DNA of 64,000 nucleotides from assembly GCA_944472155.2 (NCBI GenBank), contig OX235271.1, positions 27,164,977 through 27,228,976 on the forward strand. The letters run 5' to 3'. Of the stretch, positions 10,801-25,800 are shown piece after piece. The DNA is from Trichobilharzia szidati. Its lineage: Eukaryota > Platyhelminthes > Trematoda > Strigeidida > Schistosomatidae. The position numbers were made by a program, and so were the translations under genes. The notes under the pieces were generated by a model. That model was not told where the DNA came from, ran no database searches, and saw nothing but the letters and a program-made list of their open reading frames with translations. The first letter of the stretch is position 1. Every line of letters begins with the position of its first letter.

Positions 10801-13800
10801 TTGTCAGTACTCTGAGATACTTCTCCTTTTGATAGAAAATTAAATAGAGACTTATTCAATTATTGGTTTGTAGGGATTTGATTGACTGGTTACAGGATTT
10901 CATCATGAGCCGACACCGGTTAGAGAACCATTGGAAAACCTGGGAGTACTGCATAACTGTTTCGTCCTACTTCGGAACTCTTCCCAGTGCGCATCCACTG
11001 GGACCCAACCCGATGGCCCATGAATTCCAACTTCTGCCAATTCACAACATAGAGCGACCACTAGCCAATATCTTTGGTGAGTATTTGTCCTCACCCCGAT
11101 TCGCGGCCAGTAGGATACAGCAGCTCAGGGGTGAGGACAGTATTGGTTAGTGGTCGAACTATATCGTGAATTGGCAGAAGTTGGAATTCATGGGCCATTG
11201 GATCAGGTCCCAGTGGCTTACTGGTCTACGAGCTTGCCTTGTAAGTTGCTGGGCTCCAATCCCGGTGGATGCTCATTGATGCAGACTCCCAAACTGGGAC
11301 GAAGCGGCTGTTTAGTACTCTCAGGCTTTCCCATGGTTCTCTAACCGCTGTTGGCTCATGATGAAATCCTGTAACTAATAAAGACTTACTTATTAGATGG
11401 TTGGATGCAGTCGGAACGACGTCCAGCTTGACCTAGATTTAGTGCTTGTCGGTACTCACTAGTCAGCAAGGCATAACTGCAATCCTCAAGTAACCCATGT
11501 ATCTTCTGAGATTCAAATCCATGTCACCCAGTGCTACCCTCAGAGACGTTACCACTGGGCTATTCGGGCCGGCCACCGATCTCCCCTAGGAATGCACGAA
11601 ATCTAGTTCTCAGGCTTACTGCTGATTGCCTGCAGCCATCTAATATCAACAACAGTTTAGAGTGTACTGTGATAGTGAGCCACCTAGTATGATGGCTACA
11701 TTATATCAAACAAAGGGGTAGACGCATGGTATTAGCTACTTACTACCAGGTGTCCAATCAAATTAAATACTTTCTTCTGTTGAACAGTTAGGTTTTTTCG
11801 TTGTATCAACTCTCTCCACTTATCACACTTCAAGATGAATCTCTTAGGATATATATTCTGTAGGATTCACTTCTCAACAAAGTCTGATATTTCTTCTATA
11901 AGACAGCCAGAAAGCTATATACACTTAACAAGCTCGGTTCAGTGACTTTGAAAGTCTTAACTTACCTGGTGGTCAGTATAATTCCGAAGGCAGGTGGCAC
12001 GTATGAAAACTGAGATTACAGAATTTTCATCATGAGCTGACATTAATTAGAGAACCATTGGAAAACCATCTGGGAGTACTGGACAGCTGTTTCGTCCTAT
12101 TTTGGGACTCTTCATCAGTACGCACCCACCGGGATTCGAACTCAGGACCTTCTGGTTTAAAAGGCGGGCTCGTATAGCATTGAGCCACTGGGACCTGAAT
12201 TCTAACTTCTGCCAATTTACGAAATAGTGCGACCCCTAGCCAATGTCCCAGTTCTCTCCAGTACTCCTTGCAGGATTTCCAATGGTTCTCTAACTAATGT
12301 CAGCTCATGATGAAAATCCTGTAACCAATCAAATCCCTACAAACCAACACTTGAAAACTGAGATCATTTGAGATTGAGATCATTTGGATATGCATTAAGG
12401 AGGTCATTTAGTGAATGGGAAGCGACGAGTTAATCACTCCACTTTATAACGTTTATTCGTGAATGAACTTTCCTATCTTGTTTGATTTACCTAAATATTT
12501 AAAATTACCGTTATCGTCACTACTGACATGTTAATTATTGCCCTTTCTAATTGTTTAGTTAATAGATGAAAGTGAAGAAAACAAATATTATCAAGAAATG
12601 AAAGCTTGGCAGTCTGAACTAGACAGATTAAAAGTTGAATTTACAATTACAGAGAAAGATATACTATTAGCTAATACAATGAATGAAGTGAGTTAAATTT
12701 CTTACTGTCTTTCTCTTAAACATTTATGAATATACTAATATACAGTCTAAGTGGTGTACAAACTGTTTGACTGACTGACTGACTGGTTTCAACATAGAAC
12801 TTTGCACCAACGTGCAGCAGTTCGAGTCACCACACTCCCTCCTTGTAGCACACCAAGCAAGAGAAGAAAGGAAAAGGAGATTCAAAACAGAGATAATAAA
12901 CAGAAGTGTGAGGCTAAAAGAAGATTGATATGGAAGAACAATATAGTTTTATTGGATATTATAATTCACAAGGAGTGGATGCATCTGCGCCAGCCAATGA
13001 CAACGATTTTGAGCCACATCACCGATTGTCTCCAGCCTTCATTGTTTTTCGCCATCCCGAGGACCCCAACCAGACAGAAACCTACACCTCTCGACGTGAC
13101 TGGTTTAAACTAACTGTTGTGGATTTCGTTGACTGATGCTATGTTTTGTTTTGACCACCACTGGCTCTTTTCCAACCTGATCCATCCTATGTCACGTAAC
13201 ATTGCCCGCCAAGGAGAGCAATAGACGGCTAAGCATGCATGCATAACACATGTCCTGACCATCTCAATTCATGTAGCTTCACAACGTCACTGATTTATTT
13301 CCCCTCCTTACCTAACAGTCGACGCCTAACCTCAATATTGCTCACCCTATTATGCCACCTAACATGGGAGATAGAACACAGACACCTATGATCAAAGATA
13401 GCTAGACAGCCTTTTCATGCCTTCTACTTCCAATAGTCAGATCCCACAGCCATAAAGGAGGACGGAGCGGAGTGCTGAGCAGTACACACACCCTTTGCTT
13501 GATAGCCGGATATCACGTCTACATCAGAGACGGCGTAAACTGGCATACGGGAGACGGGCCTTCTGTATCCGTGTTGAGATTTCGTCAGCGATCAACCCGT
13601 TGGCACTGGCTGATTCAACTTTCCGAATAGATGAGTTGGTCAACACGCTCCACCAACCAATTTACTCCCTATTTCTAAGCTAGTAGTCAATTTAGTCCAG
13701 TCCTGTAGCGTTATCTTACATTTGACGGGAGCGAATCGCATGCCTAACATTCTCAGACTGCAACTCAAGGTGTTCAGAAGGCCCCACTCTATGTTATCAC

Positions 13801-16800
13801 AGTCTTCATCTGCATATTCTAAGTCAACGAGATGATCCGTTGGTAACAAGTCAACCCCTGAGTCGCTGAAGTCGGTTAGGTTTAAGTCCATTAGTACATC
13901 TATGTTGAAATTAAACAGAAATAGGGACAATGGGGTACAAAATGTCAGCTAAACTTCAATATATTAGTCATATTTCTTAATCTGATTTTTAAATGAAGTG
14001 TGGTATGTGTTGTAACGACAGGGATACTAGATTTATTGGTTTGTTCCATTGTTACGTCAACGCAACGAAAATATACTTATGATCACTGGACTACTATTCC
14101 TACACTGAGGAGACACAAAAGACTGACTGAGACAGCAAAGATGTATTTCTCCATACATGATGCCATATTACTCGAAATTACAATTATTTATGTAGTTGTT
14201 GTACGAAAACCAACAAATTACTGGTTTTTTATATAAAAAGTTGTGTTTGCGAATGATTTTCATGTATCAATAAAAAAACCAGTGACCTGATCCTCAATCT
14301 ACGTTAGAGTGAAATATCTGGTTTACTGGTCACTTAGGGAAAACCGACTTATAATATGTCACTTCCTGGCCTAACGTCACGACACCACTATACCTAAATT
14401 ATTAACATTGGCTTACTTTGTACTTTACTGTATTCCTTCTTTTGTGTATCTACTGGTTCCGACTATATTAGCACTATGAATAGTACAAAACTGTCCTGTC
14501 ATTAACCACCATGAAATTATTAGTTTTTGTGGCTGTTTTTTTCTTATTTTTTATTTTTTTCGGCAATATTAACTGATAATTACTGTTTATGAACGCCATT
14601 ATCACCACCTTAAAATTTTGTATTATGCAGGATTACTCACACTACCACTACAAACACTGCATTAGTCCTGACAGTAAAAAACAAAACAACAACCCTGAAA
14701 TGTCATTTTATTGATTGTTTAGGGTTGTTTCAACCAAATTAACTGATCATCTTGGCGATAAACATTCTTATATATCATTTCATAACTTCTTGTATGGCTA
14801 TAGCTTTACTGTCACCATGCATAATCACATCATGGCTTCCACTACCCAATACTGAGATATTTTTATATGCTGTTTATTTTCCTTTCTACTTCTCGGTATT
14901 TCTCGCATTTTTTAAAATTATTTTGTGTTTTTTTTTGTAGTTGTTTTTTTGCTGTTGATGTCTTTAGATTTAATTTTTTTGTTTGTTTAATACTCCTTTT
15001 AAATGTTTGATAAAATTAGATGGAAATATTGTAGATATGTGCTGAAAATTCCACACTGTACCACTAATACTGTTTCTGGAATAAAGCAAATTATTATTAT
15101 TATTGGAAATAAATAAGAGGCATTTCGCCATGATTGGCGTGATTTAACTTACAGTGGTAAAGATTCATTCACTGAGTTACATTTCGCGTTAGTGATTTAA
15201 TGGTCACCAACTACACCGTATGAGGTCCGGTTTCAATTCCCGACCAACGCCCGCGTAGAACTCTCTTAGCTGGCAGTAATCCTCGTAAAGATGGAAGGTC
15301 GGGCATGAGACTAGTAATCTCATCTTGTGAAAAACAGAACGCCTTTGGTATTGAAAATTCAATGCTCAAGGCTGAAGTCTCATGTCCCACTAGGAATGCA
15401 AAAGGAGTGAGAGAAAATTTTTTGGCAGGATTTGCATTTCGTTATCATAATCGCACAAATTTATAGCTCCTTTCTTTTCATTTTAGAGTTAGTGAAACTT
15501 TCATTGTAGAACGCAAACTGTTTGGTGTTTTCTGAGCTTTGATATTTATTTGTGTGTGTTTCAATTTCATCACGACCAAATATTGAAACTCCGAGAACAT
15601 TTAACCATGTTCGTACATATTGTTAAAGATAAATCGTGACAAGTAGGGTGCAGCAGGTTGGGTGTGAGGACAAATACTCGCCGAAGACATTGGCTAGGGG
15701 TCGCGCTATGTCGTGAATTGGCAGAAGTTAGAATTCATGGGCCATTGATTTGGGTCCCAGTGGCTCAATGGTCTACGAGCTCGCCTTGTAACCAGAAGGT
15801 CCTGGGTCCGAATCCAGGTGGGTGCGTACTGATGAAGAGTCACAAACTAGGACGAAGCAGCTGTCCAGTACTCCCAGGTTTTCCAATGCTTCTCTATTTA
15901 ATGTCAGCTCATGATGAAAATCCTGTAACCAATCAAATCCCTACAAACCAACACTTGAATATAAATCTTCTGTTGTGTACGTTAAATAATAATCCAAAGA
16001 CTCATTGATCAACTTCCTTCTTCACTCAATTACATAAGATGGTTCTCAGAACGATCCAACATCAATTAGATTACTACTGAATACCAGGGAGTATTCAACA
16101 TCTTTTTCTCCCTAGTACAAGACTCTTTATCAGTTCACACACTTGACCCAACGGAGACCTAAAGCAGGACCTTCGGGTTGAGAAAAATGAACGGTCACTG
16201 CTACGAAATCCAACATCCCAATAATTCTAGCCTCTAATGATTCACGATATCTTAGAACTCTCATTCTGTCTTAACCAGGAGTGTGATTGTGTGTCAGAGT
16301 GTAATCACAATTATGTAACTACTACCTTGATTTGATGATCTCAAAAAGTCACCCAACCTTCGAGTAATTATCACCTAATTAAAACGAAGAATTCAGTAGT
16401 CAAACATACATCGTCACCATGCTTAAACACTATTTTTCCAGCATAAACCGCTTCAAAATCTCCCAATTCGTTAAAACAACAGGTATTCAGGGAGGAGTTA
16501 CTCTTCTCAGATTTCTTAACCTCTTAGGGTTTTATAGTCACATATGTATAATATATCATCTCAGCAACAAGAGAAATATTTTCCAAGGATGTGTCATCAG
16601 GATCTCCAGTTTCAGGTAACAATCGAGATTTTAAAGAAACTGTATAATACAAGAGATGTTGGTCAGTTCGAGACTAAATCAAAACTAAGTAAGTAGGTTG
16701 AGTGATTTAACCTAGTTGGCAGGATTAAGTAGAGGTCAAGTACAATCTGAAGAAGGTTAAATTAGGATCAGTGTTATAAGGAGTAGTGGTGTAATCGTGT

Positions 16801-19800
16801 GGAAAGTGGAGAATTGAATTATGTGTTAAATATCTAGACAAAATTAGGTCCATTTTAAGTTTCATGACTGAAAAATTTCTTCTCTTTAGACTTTAGCACA
16901 TGAATAGCCAAGATTTCCGCGATTTAAAGAAGTTTGACTTATACAAGTGTGACAAGAGCCTCACATTCTCCATAAGTGATTCTAATATTAGTTTGTGAGT
17001 CCACCTGGTGTCCAGAAACAACCACTTTTTCTGAAATAGAGCTGCGGGAAAACCTTTTTTCTCCTTTATAAAACTATGAATGCAAATGTTTCATAAAATG
17101 TTTGAAAAGTGGGCACTGAATACAAACAACACACCCAGCTCATCAGGTGCAGGTGAACTGAAAAATGAAATCGGCAGAGGTAACTTATCCTTCAGGTCCA
17201 GTCAGATTATTGGTTTTGTAGAGTGAGTATGTCGGAGTTCTGTGGTGAAGGAGATTCTTGTCAGTGAACTGGTATTTTTGCCGACGAATATCCATTAAAT
17301 TGCGAATTCAGATAGAGAAACTTCTTGGAGACAAAAGGGATAGTTTGAGTGATGTAAGCTTCATAGATTTTGTAATAAGGGGTTTAGGATAGCCATCTCT
17401 AGCCAGAACCGTCTCTTAAAGCACTTAGCTCATCCTCCACTATATAAAGACTGCAAATATTGCGGATTCTGTGACTCTGTAACCGGACCATGTTCCCTTT
17501 ACATATGCAGAGACACCCAACTTTAAAAGTTCTTACAACATCGAACTTCAGTAAAAATCAACACAAACAAAGGCACTAATTTCAAACCATAACCTCATTT
17601 AAACACTTGAGAACACCATTCTTATACTAAATATTTTTAGATTAGTAAAACGAAATCAGGAAGAGCGAATTTACTACCCTCTGAATCAAGTGAAGTAGAT
17701 ATAGAGAAATTCTGTCAAAAATGGCCAAAACCAATATGCAGTAAACCAGCCTATGTTTATTTAACAATAAATGCTGAAATTATTAACGAGGAGGCAGCAA
17801 AAGTTTATGGTATAAATAGTAATGAAGAGGAGAAGACTAAATTCACAGATTAGTAAGTCAGTCCCGTTGATTGTTTGTTTAATTATTTATTTATAATATA
17901 TACCCAGTTTTCCCATTAATAAAATCAGTATACGAGGGTTATACATGCTAGAGAGTTAACAATTATTATTATTGCTTCTTTTAATTCCTAGAGGAACATA
18001 GTGCTTCAGCCATGCGTCTCCATTGCGTTCGGTTCTCTGCTAGAGTCTTCACCTGACTGGCTCCAAGTCGGCCCACACGCTTTCATCTCCTCTTCACATC
18101 ACCTCCTCCAAGTCACCCACCCTCACACTGACGACCAACTCGCCGCTTCCCTTTCGGGTTCCACTCGAGCAATGGCTTGTCTAGTGATGTCACTTGATGG
18201 ATTGTTTCCTCAGAGTATGACCAGCCAATCCATCTCCATTTCTTCCTGCCTATTTGTTGCACAGTCGGTTGCTGGTTGGTTCGCTCCCAGAGATCTCTGT
18301 TGCGGATCATTTTGGCCATCTGATCTTGAGTATTGAGCGAAGACAACTGTTATTGAAGGTCTGTAGTTTGTTTGAGATGCTCTTTATGACGCGCAGTGCA
18401 AGTCTCTGATCCATCCGTATAGTAGCACTGACTTCACATTGGAGTTGAAAATCCGGATCTTATGATCTTTTTGATGCTGAGTGCTGTTGACCTCCACACA
18501 GACTTGAGAGTAGTGAAAGCTTGTCTTGCTTTTCCGATTCTTGCTTTGATATCCTCGTCAGTTCCGTCCGCCTGTAGTTGAAACGATGCTTCCCAGTTAG
18601 GTAAAACAGGTTGTTTCTTTCAGGTTCCTTCCATTTATGCTGATTGTTTTCTGTTGTTGTTTTTCTTGTTCAGGAATCTTCATCACCTCTGTTTCCCTAT
18701 CTTCACCTGTAGTGAAGTCCTGTCTTTGCTGCTTCTTCTGCCGAGTTGTTGCTTTTCGCTTGCATATCTTCCAGTTTGTGGGAAATCAGACATATATCAT
18801 CGGCGAAGTCCAGATCCTCCTAGTTGGTTTTTTGTGTGAGTCCATTTTATGCCTGTTTCCTCATTGCCCGCTGCTGTTTGTCACATTATCGAATCTACAC
18901 TGCGTGGCTAATGTCCGAGAGTTAACAATATATATGGTTAAATTTAGACCTGTTGCTGTTACCTCAGCGTTTTTGAAATAATGAAGAAACTGTTTTTACC
19001 TAACCTTGAACCTTCACTGAAGGCTTTCAACAACTCTAAACAATTTACTTCTAAACATAGTGAATGTATATTAGGTGCCACTGTTGTCTTACATCATAAT
19101 ATTGTCTCCAGTTTAGACAAAAGTGCTAAATATTTTCAGTGTGCCTCCACAGAATACACGTCTGCCTTCAACTGTGTACCTAGACCTCTGTGATTAAACA
19201 AGCTTTCTGTGACACAAGTGGGGTGATGGTAGGAAGCAGTACACTGTACACAATGGAAAGTTCTCCACTGCTTCAATTACTCTATCCGGTATGTAACAAC
19301 AGAAGACAAGGGCCAGGCAACAGAACGTTTATTACGGAAAATCAACACATATTTATAGATTTTGATGTACATTATTGTAGGTTAATGTTAGTAGAAAATA
19401 CAGTCTGTTGATTGGTTGTTTCTCACACAAAGTTAACCTTGCATTTCTTGTGGCTGTGTCAGTTCATCTATATGTTAACTTTACCCGCCTGTCCATCTTG
19501 ACCTTGACCTGAATAACTGTCAACCAATTGGCTAGTAGACAGCTCTCACCACAGGTGTTCCTCGAGGTGCTGTTCTTTCCCTTTTCTGTTTTCTAACTTG
19601 CGCCTCATTCTGATGAATCGAAAACTGTCTGAAGGCCACTAGTTAGAATCGAATAAATGGACACAAAAGTTTCTGACATGTACAGGTGATAGTTTTGTTA
19701 TCCAGGTAGACAGCTTAAACACTAAATCTGTAAAACCACTGGTGGAGTCACTTACTTTGGTGAATCAAGGTTCATAATCTAATAACAAAGATCAATGGGT

Positions 19801-22800
19801 AGTATACAGTTTGTATGGGTGATTGTTTAACTTCCTGAAGGCTATTAGAAATACTTTGGTTCAACTTCTAGCCATTAAAATCTTGGGTTTGAACTCCGAT
19901 GTATATTTATTATAAACTGGGTCCCAGTATACCAGGTGAAGCTAGATATACATTAATTGTTGACTAGGGTGTAACCACTGTTGTACGCCTAGCCCTTGGT
20001 GTTGGTGCAGACTTCATTCTATCAGTCAAATTTGCAATCTGGTCACCGCTCTGGATGACTCACCATTGCGCTGAACTCTGAATTGACGTTAGATGGTTGG
20101 AGGAAATTGTCAGGAAGCCGTGGATCTAGGTTTTGTGCTTGTTGGCACTCGTCAACTCACTAACATCAGTTCAGAATACCCCACCATTCAGCTTAGTGAC
20201 CATATTACAAACGTGACCAACATAACTTATTATGCACAGACACACAGACGCACGGTATTGATTACTCCCTAGAGACGAGTCAATGTACCATTACAGTCTC
20301 ACATCAGGCCGATTGTAAGCTGAAATAACTCAGTGTTAACACTTCTGATTGCAACACTGGATAGTGTAGAATCGCATCCTAGACTGGATAAGAGTTCCTT
20401 CTCAGTTGCAGATACTCCTTACTGACTGACAAGTGCCAACAAGCACGAAGCCTGGATCAGGCAGGGCTTCATGTCGATCGCCTCCAACCGTCAAATATCG
20501 AAGCTGGATATTTCGGCTTTGTTTACCAATATTTACTTAGTATCTGTTCGAAGTAGTATGGATCATTGCCAGACCAGTGAAGCGATTAAATAATTAACCG
20601 CTGTATAAACCATCAAACTTCAAGTTATTACTGGGTCATCAATTTGAACAACTATATGCTCATTAAGATTCAGATTGCCAGATAGGTGTCTGGTAATCGG
20701 TCTCTGTAAGCGTCTGTTCTGTCTTACGCATTTCTCAAAATAGCCTGACTCTTCAACTACAATAAATCTGGGAAGCTACAATCACCCAACAAACTTGGCT
20801 CAGTCACTTTTGATCTTTCACATACCCTGGAAGCACAGATGACGGGTAGTATTGTGCTTCTAACACTTTGATATATCATCAATATTCTCATGTATTAAAC
20901 CCTAAATTATAACATATATTCTTTGAAAAAAATTAACTTAATTGTTTTGTTTGTGTTTCCGGTTGATTTTACTTCCATCCAGTACAATCTTTTTAAACTC
21001 TAATCATTCAGCAGCAAAATCATTAAGTTTGTCCCGCGTAGAAGATGCTGTTTGGCAGGTGCATCGACAATTATTCATTGATTTATTAACATCTCTACTA
21101 GCTGATCTAATCTACAATGATGAATTTGTACAAACCATACAAAAGGTTGTCGTACCACCTGACACTGTAATCGATAAAACAGACAGACAGTGTGATAATA
21201 ATCAATCCTTGGATGATCCAATCCCGTTATGGATGCAAATAAAAACTGATAACTGTTGTAGAATAAATGACACAGAAGGTGAACATGAATCACTTGATAA
21301 CAGACAAAAGAACAGGAGGAATGAAGGTGACTTGCAATTACAAGATTTGATACCTGAAATAGTTAAAGAGTTGAACAATAAACAAGATATGAAAAGTATG
21401 TATGAAGAGAATGCAGATAATATGTGTATGCAGTAAGTTGTAACTTTTGTTTGTTTCAGTTTTATTGATTCATTTCAATCGCCAAGCGGATGTAGTTGAG
21501 GCAATGGGGTAGAGACTTAGCACCCAAATTTCAGCCATTGGGTTTGGCAGTTAGAACCCCCAGGGTCTGCTTAGCCTGAGTAAACAGAAAGTTTCATGAG
21601 CACTGAGTCACAACAATGGGGCTCATAAACTAGTACCGGAGAACCAGCTAGGTTCCAGCTGCTACATACGGCTGTGGTATTTACCGCTTCACCTCATCAA
21701 CATCGCTACTTCACTCTGTTCTCCGTAGTCTTCAATTAGCTGGCTCTAAGATGCAGGGGAAAGTGGAGATGGATTGGACACTCGCTGAAGAGGCCACTGG
21801 GTGACATCGCGCGTCAGGCCAGTGCTCGAGTGGAACCCGAAAGGGAAGCGGCGAGTGGGACGTCGAAGGGTGACATGGAGATGATAGTGCAAAGAGGAAT
21901 TGAAACAGTATGGATTAACCTGGACGCAGGTGAAAAGTACATCAGAAGAAAGAACCCAGTGGAGACGTGTAGTTGAAGCCCTATGTTCCACTCGGAACCC
22001 AAGGGAACAATAATAATAATAAGATTGTCCTGAGTGGCTGGTTTCAACGCATAACTTTGCACCGATGTGCAGCAGTTCGAGTCGACACACTCCTCGTTTA
22101 TCAGCATAGGAAGACACTTAATTTCCAGAAATCGAACTGTAGCGAAAATAACTTCACGTTCGTTTATCTATTTAAAGTAACCTGGGATAGATTTTTCATG
22201 TTCTAGACCGTGAGCTACACTCATTGTATAGTGGCAGTTGATACTAGCCAGGTGCTTAAGCTGAAATAGGTGGAGAGGAATTCCAACTACAGACTCTTTG
22301 TGAGAAAATCATATGCCACATTACCGAATGACACTTCTAACATCCATATGAAGGAAATTACACAACTTCGGGAAGCAGTTTTCACTATTCTATAGCGCTT
22401 TGTTCCATTCTTTTTATTTGTAAAAGAATTCTTAATTTTCTGCACTATGTGTTGAATCATTCCTGCTACACATATTTCTCACTGATTCCACAAACAAAGA
22501 TTTAGTAATCAAGCTCACCCTTTCCACCTAAATATATTTGATTTTAAGTATTTCACCCTGCAGTTTAGTTATACATCAGTGCATACAATATCGTAGCTGG
22601 GCATTCTACATTAATTACTTATCATTTGCAAGCTACTCATTTTGAGGGGATAAATCACTAAAATTTCTCTTTGAAAAACAAAATCGACGAATGACAATTT
22701 GTGATCTGCTTTATACCACAAATGTGAATCAAGAAAGCAAGCGAAATATTGTGATTGTACATACTACTGATTCTGATGTAATTGTGTTCTCTGAGCTGGA

Positions 22801-25800
22801 TAGTTAATTTGCGAAGCTTTCATCACCCTACTAGGTGACATCTTCAGCGCATACTTCAATTTGAAGTGAGCTTTTAGATTTCATCAAATTCACAAGAGAA
22901 GAGGAATCCGAGAACAAAATCCCATTTTTGGACGTCTTAGTCAAGCGAACAGCCACAGGGGAATTAGAAACCCAAGTTTATAGAAAATCAACTCACACAG
23001 ATCAAATATTGAATTACAACAGCAACAATTCAATAGCACACAAGCGGAATTGCATACAAATACTATTCAAGAGAGCCAGGACTCATTGCAGCACTCCCAC
23101 CTCAAGGAAAATTGAAGAAAAATATCTCATGGACGTCTTCCAAAAGAATGGATATTCACGGAATTTCATCAAAAGACATATAACCCCAAGCCAACCTATC
23201 AAACCAAAAGCCCCCAAGGAAAGCACAAAGAAAATCACCTAACCATATATAAAGGACATCTCAGAAATCACTACAAGACTCTTCAAACCTTTAGAAATTG
23301 ACGTCGCACACAAACCAACAAAGTCACTTCACTCAATTCTATATCAACCAAAAGACTCAACAGCGAAAGAAGATAAAACCAACATCATCTACAAGATAAA
23401 TTGTAACAACTGCGAAAAACACTACATTGGCCAAAGTGGACATCCCCTTCGTCTTCGTATCCACGAAAATAAGCTAGCCGTCAAAAGACATGACATCCAC
23501 TCCCTCATATCACCTCACTACATACAGACAACCACGGGCATCAATTCCATTGGGACAATGTTCAAATATTAGACAGAGGCAACAACAAGAATTATAGAGA
23601 ATTTTTAGAAGCCCGCCTGGTATTCCAGTGAATCATCAATCAATAGACACATCGAGTTTGACAAAATTTATCAACCGATAAGAAAGAAACCTCACACACA
23701 AAGGGTCAAAGTTCAAGTCAAAGAAACAATCAGTTCCAATACAAGTAGCCTAGAAGGTGTGAAAACACACAAAAACAACCAATCACGTCCAAGATCACCC
23801 ACCAGGAGAGATGATTAATAAACTCATGGAGAAATCTAAGAGTTCACTTCAAATTGAAGTATGCGCTGAAGATGTCACCTAGTAGGGTGATGAAAGCTTC
23901 GCAAATTAACTATCCAGCTCAGAGAACATAACCACATCAAAATCATCCACCTGAGCTACAAATCTTCTCCATCATATCTATACTACTGATTCATTAACTT
24001 GAGTAGTTGGATGCCACTGACGTCAAACAGTAGTGTTTACTAGCCAGTTTCAAGTGGTTTAAACAATGAATAGTCGTTTCGCGTATAGCTTATCAGTGGT
24101 GTGCCCGGTTCGACTCAACTCAACAAGATGAATCCGTTTAAATCACCTGTCTAGTGTTTAAATCACTTCAGACTGATAAGTAAGCAGCACTACTTGATCC
24201 GACTACTCAAATCAATCTATCAGTAGTATATATTACCACGCTACTTTTCAGAACTTAGAACAACAAGGAGGAAGAAAACGCATGACCTACAAATTCCATT
24301 TCCTAGAACTGAATAATCGCAATTATATACACTTTTGCTTCATGAATGTCTTAGCTATACTCCCACCCCTCATTCTCACTTCAGACCAACAAGCAATATT
24401 ACAAGAACTATCTTTGGTTTACTGGTCAGGACTTTTTATTGGAGTTGTCAGTTGGAACTATGAAGTTCTGTTTTATTTAGACCTTGAGATGATATTGTTT
24501 CAGTGCTGAATAGCCTACAGACTACCAAACTGCACTTAAACAGTTGATGATTGCTATCCATATGGTGGGTACTTCAAAAGGCCGAAGTACTGATACAAGA
24601 CTGATAGAGGTTTTTGACTCGATTAACTATTGCAGGCTAAGGGTTATGACGGTTGTATACCCTTTTAATTTCCAATAGTATACCGAAGGCTAGAATTGTA
24701 CAAGAAAATCTGAATCACATTTAGTCACATCACGACGTAGGTTCAATGATCAAACATCAGATTTAAAGTGATTCAATACCTAGAGTTCTACTCTCACGTT
24801 AGTGAAACCTGACCTCTTCCAGCTGAGGATATTGTGTAACCTCGCAAACTTGATTATGATTGAGGTCGTTTTTGTCTGGTGGTAAAATGGTGTAAGTATT
24901 TCCTAGTTCCAGGGTATGTTTGAAAAAGACCGAAATCGTTTGTTAATAAGTTGAAGTTATTTTGAGATATTGACTTCGATAGTTCCAACATGAATTGAGC
25001 ATGCATGTAGCTCCAGCAGCTAGCATACCTTCAAGTACTTAACATCACTGACACTAGTTCGAAATGTGAAGAGGTAGTCAGTCCAGCGCCAATCACCATC
25101 AACGGGAGGGATTTGAAAGAGGTTATTTCATTCACTTATCTAGGGAGCATTGTCTCAACTACAGGAGGAACGGACAAGGATGTCAAATCGAGCGAGTATC
25201 GGGAAGGCGAGAAACACATTCATCAACCTGAAACCAATCTGGAAATCTTCCACTGTCACTCAGCCTGCATCAACAACAAAATTCGGATTTCCAATACAAA
25301 CGTCAAGTCAGTCAGTTCTTCTATACGGATGGATCAGAAACTTGGCGGCGGGTCAATAAGAATATTTCCAACAGCCTGTTGCAGACATTTATCAACAACT
25401 GTCTTCGTTTTATACTCAAGATCAGATGGCTGGAAAGAATCACCAACAAGAAAGTATGGGAACAAACAAAACAAGAACCAATCGCTCAACAAAATGCAGG
25501 AGAAAGTGGAGATGGATTGGACACTCGCTGAGGAGGCCGCTGGGTGACATCTTGCGTCAGGCCGACGTTCGAGTGGAACCCGAAAGGGAAGCGGCGAGTG
25601 GGACGTCAGTGCAAGGGTGACATGGAGAAGATCGTGTGAAGAGGAGTTGAAACAGTATGGACTAACATGGATGCAGGTGAAAAGTACATCAAAAGACAGA
25701 AGCAAGTGGAGACGTGTAGTTGAAGCCCTATGTTCCACTAGGAACCCAAGGGAACAATAATAATAGTCAGTCTATGAGAAGATACCACTGAATGAAGAAA

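Larger units (their letters stand above)
22774..23979 (+). mobile_element. Penelope-like element with terminal inverted repeats and 13-bp target-site duplication
   Basis: ATACTACTGATTC at 22761-22773 is repeated exactly at 23980-23992. Inside, the left terminal ~99 bp (22774-22872) is an inverted copy of 23846-23945. Between them lies a plus-strand PLE ORF: FTREEESENKIPFLDVLVKR, ETQVYRKSTHTDQILNY, and the endonuclease region IYKINCNNC...HYIGQSGHPLRLRIHENK at about 23385-23500, where the Cys pair and YIG are visible. Stops (for example at 23240) break it. Related to, but clearly diverged from, the 9240-10335 family. Confidence 0.85.

Noticed and set aside
18637..18981. 114-codon plus-strand ORF rich in Cys and Phe
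   Set aside because: It is antisense to an old LINE-1f copy.
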